Below, piece after piece: positions 5,691 to 6,688 of a DNA stretch of 6,688 nt; the stretch's first letter is position 1, and each line of letters opens with the position of its first letter. Made by a program: the position numbers and the translations under genes. This DNA is from Nitrospiraceae bacterium. GTDB taxonomy: Bacteria > Nitrospirota > UBA9217. Where the stretch lies: contig DMKB01000292.1 of the NCBI GenBank assembly GCA_003454665.1, forward strand, positions 1 to 6,688. Reading direction: 5' to 3'. The notes beneath the pieces were generated by a model. That model saw nothing but the letters and a program-made list of their open reading frames with translations. It had not been told where the DNA came from and did not search any database.

Positions 5691-6329
5691 TTGGAAGAAC
5701 AGGAATTAAAAGGGGCGATTGAAGCGCTGCTCTTCGTTTCGGGAAGCCCCCTGTCGACAGACAGGCTCAAGGGCATTTTCGACGATACGACGAAGGAGCA
5801 GATCGAGGAGCAGATTGCGGCGCTCAGAGACGAGTACGAAGCGAGGGGTTCCTGCATCATGCTTGCCGAAGTGGCCGGCGGCCATCAACTCGCTACCCGT
5901 CCGGAATATCACGACTGGATCCGTAAATTCAAGTCCGCCAAGGTGTCGTCACGGCTCTCAAAGGCGGCACTCGAGACGCTGGCGATCATCGCCTACCACC
6001 AGCCCGCGACCCGCGCCGAGATCGAGGAGATACGCGGCGTGTCGGTTTCAAGCGGCACGCTTGATCTGCTGATCGAGCTTGGCTGGGTGAAATTCGGCCG
6101 CCGCAGGATGACGCCGGGCCGGCCAATGACCTTCGCGGTCACCCAGGATTTTCTCGATCATTTCGGGCTGGAGACCGAGCGTGACCTGCCAGGGCTTGCG
6201 GAACTTCGCGCCGCCGGACTGCTCGACAACCGGCCCGCGCCCAGTGAGATGCCGGGGCTGGAGAAGAGTGAGGACGGGTCTGACGGGCTCGATCTGGTTG
6301 CGTCAGATGAGCCGGAATTGCTCGTCTGA
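5691..6329 (+). CDS. scpB: Segregation and condensation protein B (KITE subunit)
   Basis: A 212-residue ScpB, slightly long for the family because of a tail. ScpB dimerises through tandem winged helices and binds the middle of ScpA, regulating the SMC ATPase cycle on the chromosome. Seen: the N-terminal ELKGAIEALLFVSGSPLS (residues 5-22), the linker to the second winged helix, LSKAALETLAIIAYHQPATR (89-108), then EIEEIRGVSVSSGTLDLL (110-127), and the conserved TPGRPMTFAVTQDFLDHFGL (141-160). Residues 182-212 form an acidic, low-complexity tail that is probably disordered. The start is TTG at 5691, supported by GAGGGG a few bases upstream and by the N-terminus lining up with other ScpB proteins; no in-frame ATG precedes it. 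It follows the HEAT gene by 163 bases. The rluB gene frequently found after scpB is not here. Confidence 0.96.
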   Translation: MEEQELKGAIEALLFVSGSPLSTDRLKGIFDDTTKEQIEEQIAALRDEYEARGSCIMLAEVAGGHQLATRPEYHDWIRKFKSAKVSSRLSKAALETLAIIAYHQPATRAEIEEIRGVSVSSGTLDLLIELGWVKFGRRRMTPGRPMTFAVTQDFLDHFGLETERDLPGLAELRAAGLLDNRPAPSEMPGLEKSEDGSDGLDLVASDEPELLV

Positions 6330-6356
6330 ATGAGGCCGGTTCCAGTGTCCCGGAAG

Positions 6357-6378
6357 TGTCCTAGCTAGGACAGCTTTT
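6357..6378 (+). terminator. Palindromic terminator after scpB
   Basis: TGTCCTAGCTAGGACA (6357-6372) is a perfect 16-bp palindrome, foldable as a 6-bp stem with an AGCT loop, followed by GC and TTTT (6375-6378). It lies 27 bases after the scpB stop codon in the gap between convergent genes, where a terminator is expected. The U-tract is short, so termination may be partial. On the minus strand no T-run follows the hairpin. Confidence 0.55.
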
Positions 6379-6406
6379 AACCCATTGTTTTAAAAGATTA
6401 AAAGAG

Positions 6407-6427
6407 TTAACGCCGGATTAACGCCGG
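6407..6427. repeat. Short direct repeat between scpB and dcd
   Basis: TTAACGCCGG occurs at 6407-6416 and again at 6418-6427, an 11-bp period. Next to it is a less exact TAAAAGA repeat at 6391-6404. They lie just after the dcd stop codon in minus-strand direction; read that way, two CCGG motifs could make a 4-bp stem before T-rich sequence, a weak terminator at best. Confidence 0.4.
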
Positions 6428-6438
6428 TTTTGGACGTC

Positions 6439-6688
6439 CTATGGCGCGCGGAAGTGTTTGGAGAGCTTCAGGCCCTGGCCCTGGTAGTTTGAACCGAGAT
6501 CCTGTCCGTAGATCACTTCCGGTCGTTCAGTCATTTTCTCATAGACCAGCCTGCCAACGGTCTGGCCGTCATCGAGCGCAAACGGGGCTTCGTGGCAGCG
6601 CACTTCAAGAACGCCGCGCGCGCCAGAGCCTCCAGCGGCAGCATGGCCGAAACCGGGATCAAAAAAGCCGGCGTAATGCACCCGGAAC
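6439..6688 (-). CDS. dcd: dCTP deaminase, C-terminal part
   Basis: The last 83 codons of a gene that enters from the right edge; the N-terminal part is outside the window. Seen: HYAGFFDPGFG, then VLEVRCHEAPFALDDGQTVG and RLVYEKM, the conserved core of the dCTP deaminase/dUTPase beta fold in which the FDPGF and GQ-x-(V/I)-G segments line the trimer nucleotide pocket. The ending SNYQGQGLKLSKHFR is typical of the longer bacterial Dcd proteins. Reaction (known): dCTP to dUTP plus ammonia, supplying dUMP for thymidylate synthesis; cytoplasmic. The gene converges on scpB and is unlikely to be functionally tied to it. A bifunctional deaminase-diphosphatase cannot be excluded from the fragment. Confidence 0.9.
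   Translation of the reverse strand, partial: FRVHYAGFFDPGFGHAAAGGSGARGVLEVRCHEAPFALDDGQTVGRLVYEKMTERPEVIYGQDLGSNYQGQGLKLSKHFRAP

Overview
The window carries seven protein genes. The cell is very probably a Gram-negative bacterium: one product has a signal peptide, a C-terminal beta-barrel and a terminal phenylalanine, and the chromosome-condensation pair scpA/scpB is present without MukBEF-like genes. The moderately GC-rich coding sequence, the HEAT-repeat protein, the unusual kinase and the stress protein would fit an environmental lineage such as Nitrospirota or Desulfobacterota. That placement is an impression from gene style, not something the sequence proves.

Left half (1-3504), all on the minus strand. 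In transcription order it reads: an atypical protein-kinase-like gene (3504 to 2500), a universal stress protein (2362 to 1886), an outer-membrane beta-barrel protein (1542 to 748) with its own clear sigma70-type promoter, and the first 157 codons of a class I SAM methyltransferase that runs off the left edge. The 137-bp gap between kinase and stress protein holds a long imperfect inverted repeat built from 10-bp ATCCGTG-type units.

Right half (3785-6688). Divergent from the kinase, scpA (kleisin), a HEAT-repeat gene and scpB (KITE subunit) lie in that order on the plus strand. They are separated by gaps of about 160 bp, so they are co-oriented but not tightly packed. The scpA-HEAT gap is filled by a second copy of the ATCCGTG-type inverted repeat, which stops about 10 bp before the HEAT start codon. 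scpB ends at a palindromic terminator and converges with the C-terminal end of a dCTP deaminase gene (minus strand, running off the right edge).

How the genes relate: ScpA and ScpB together form the regulatory part of the SMC condensin. The HEAT-repeat solenoid encoded between them is the most interesting feature, because HEAT proteins are the usual kleisin partners in eukaryotic condensin and cohesin while bacteria use the ScpB KITE protein. A role with SMC-ScpAB is only a hypothesis from position. The kinase and stress protein may form a small stress or signalling pair. The methyltransferase, barrel protein and deaminase show no obvious functional tie to the rest.
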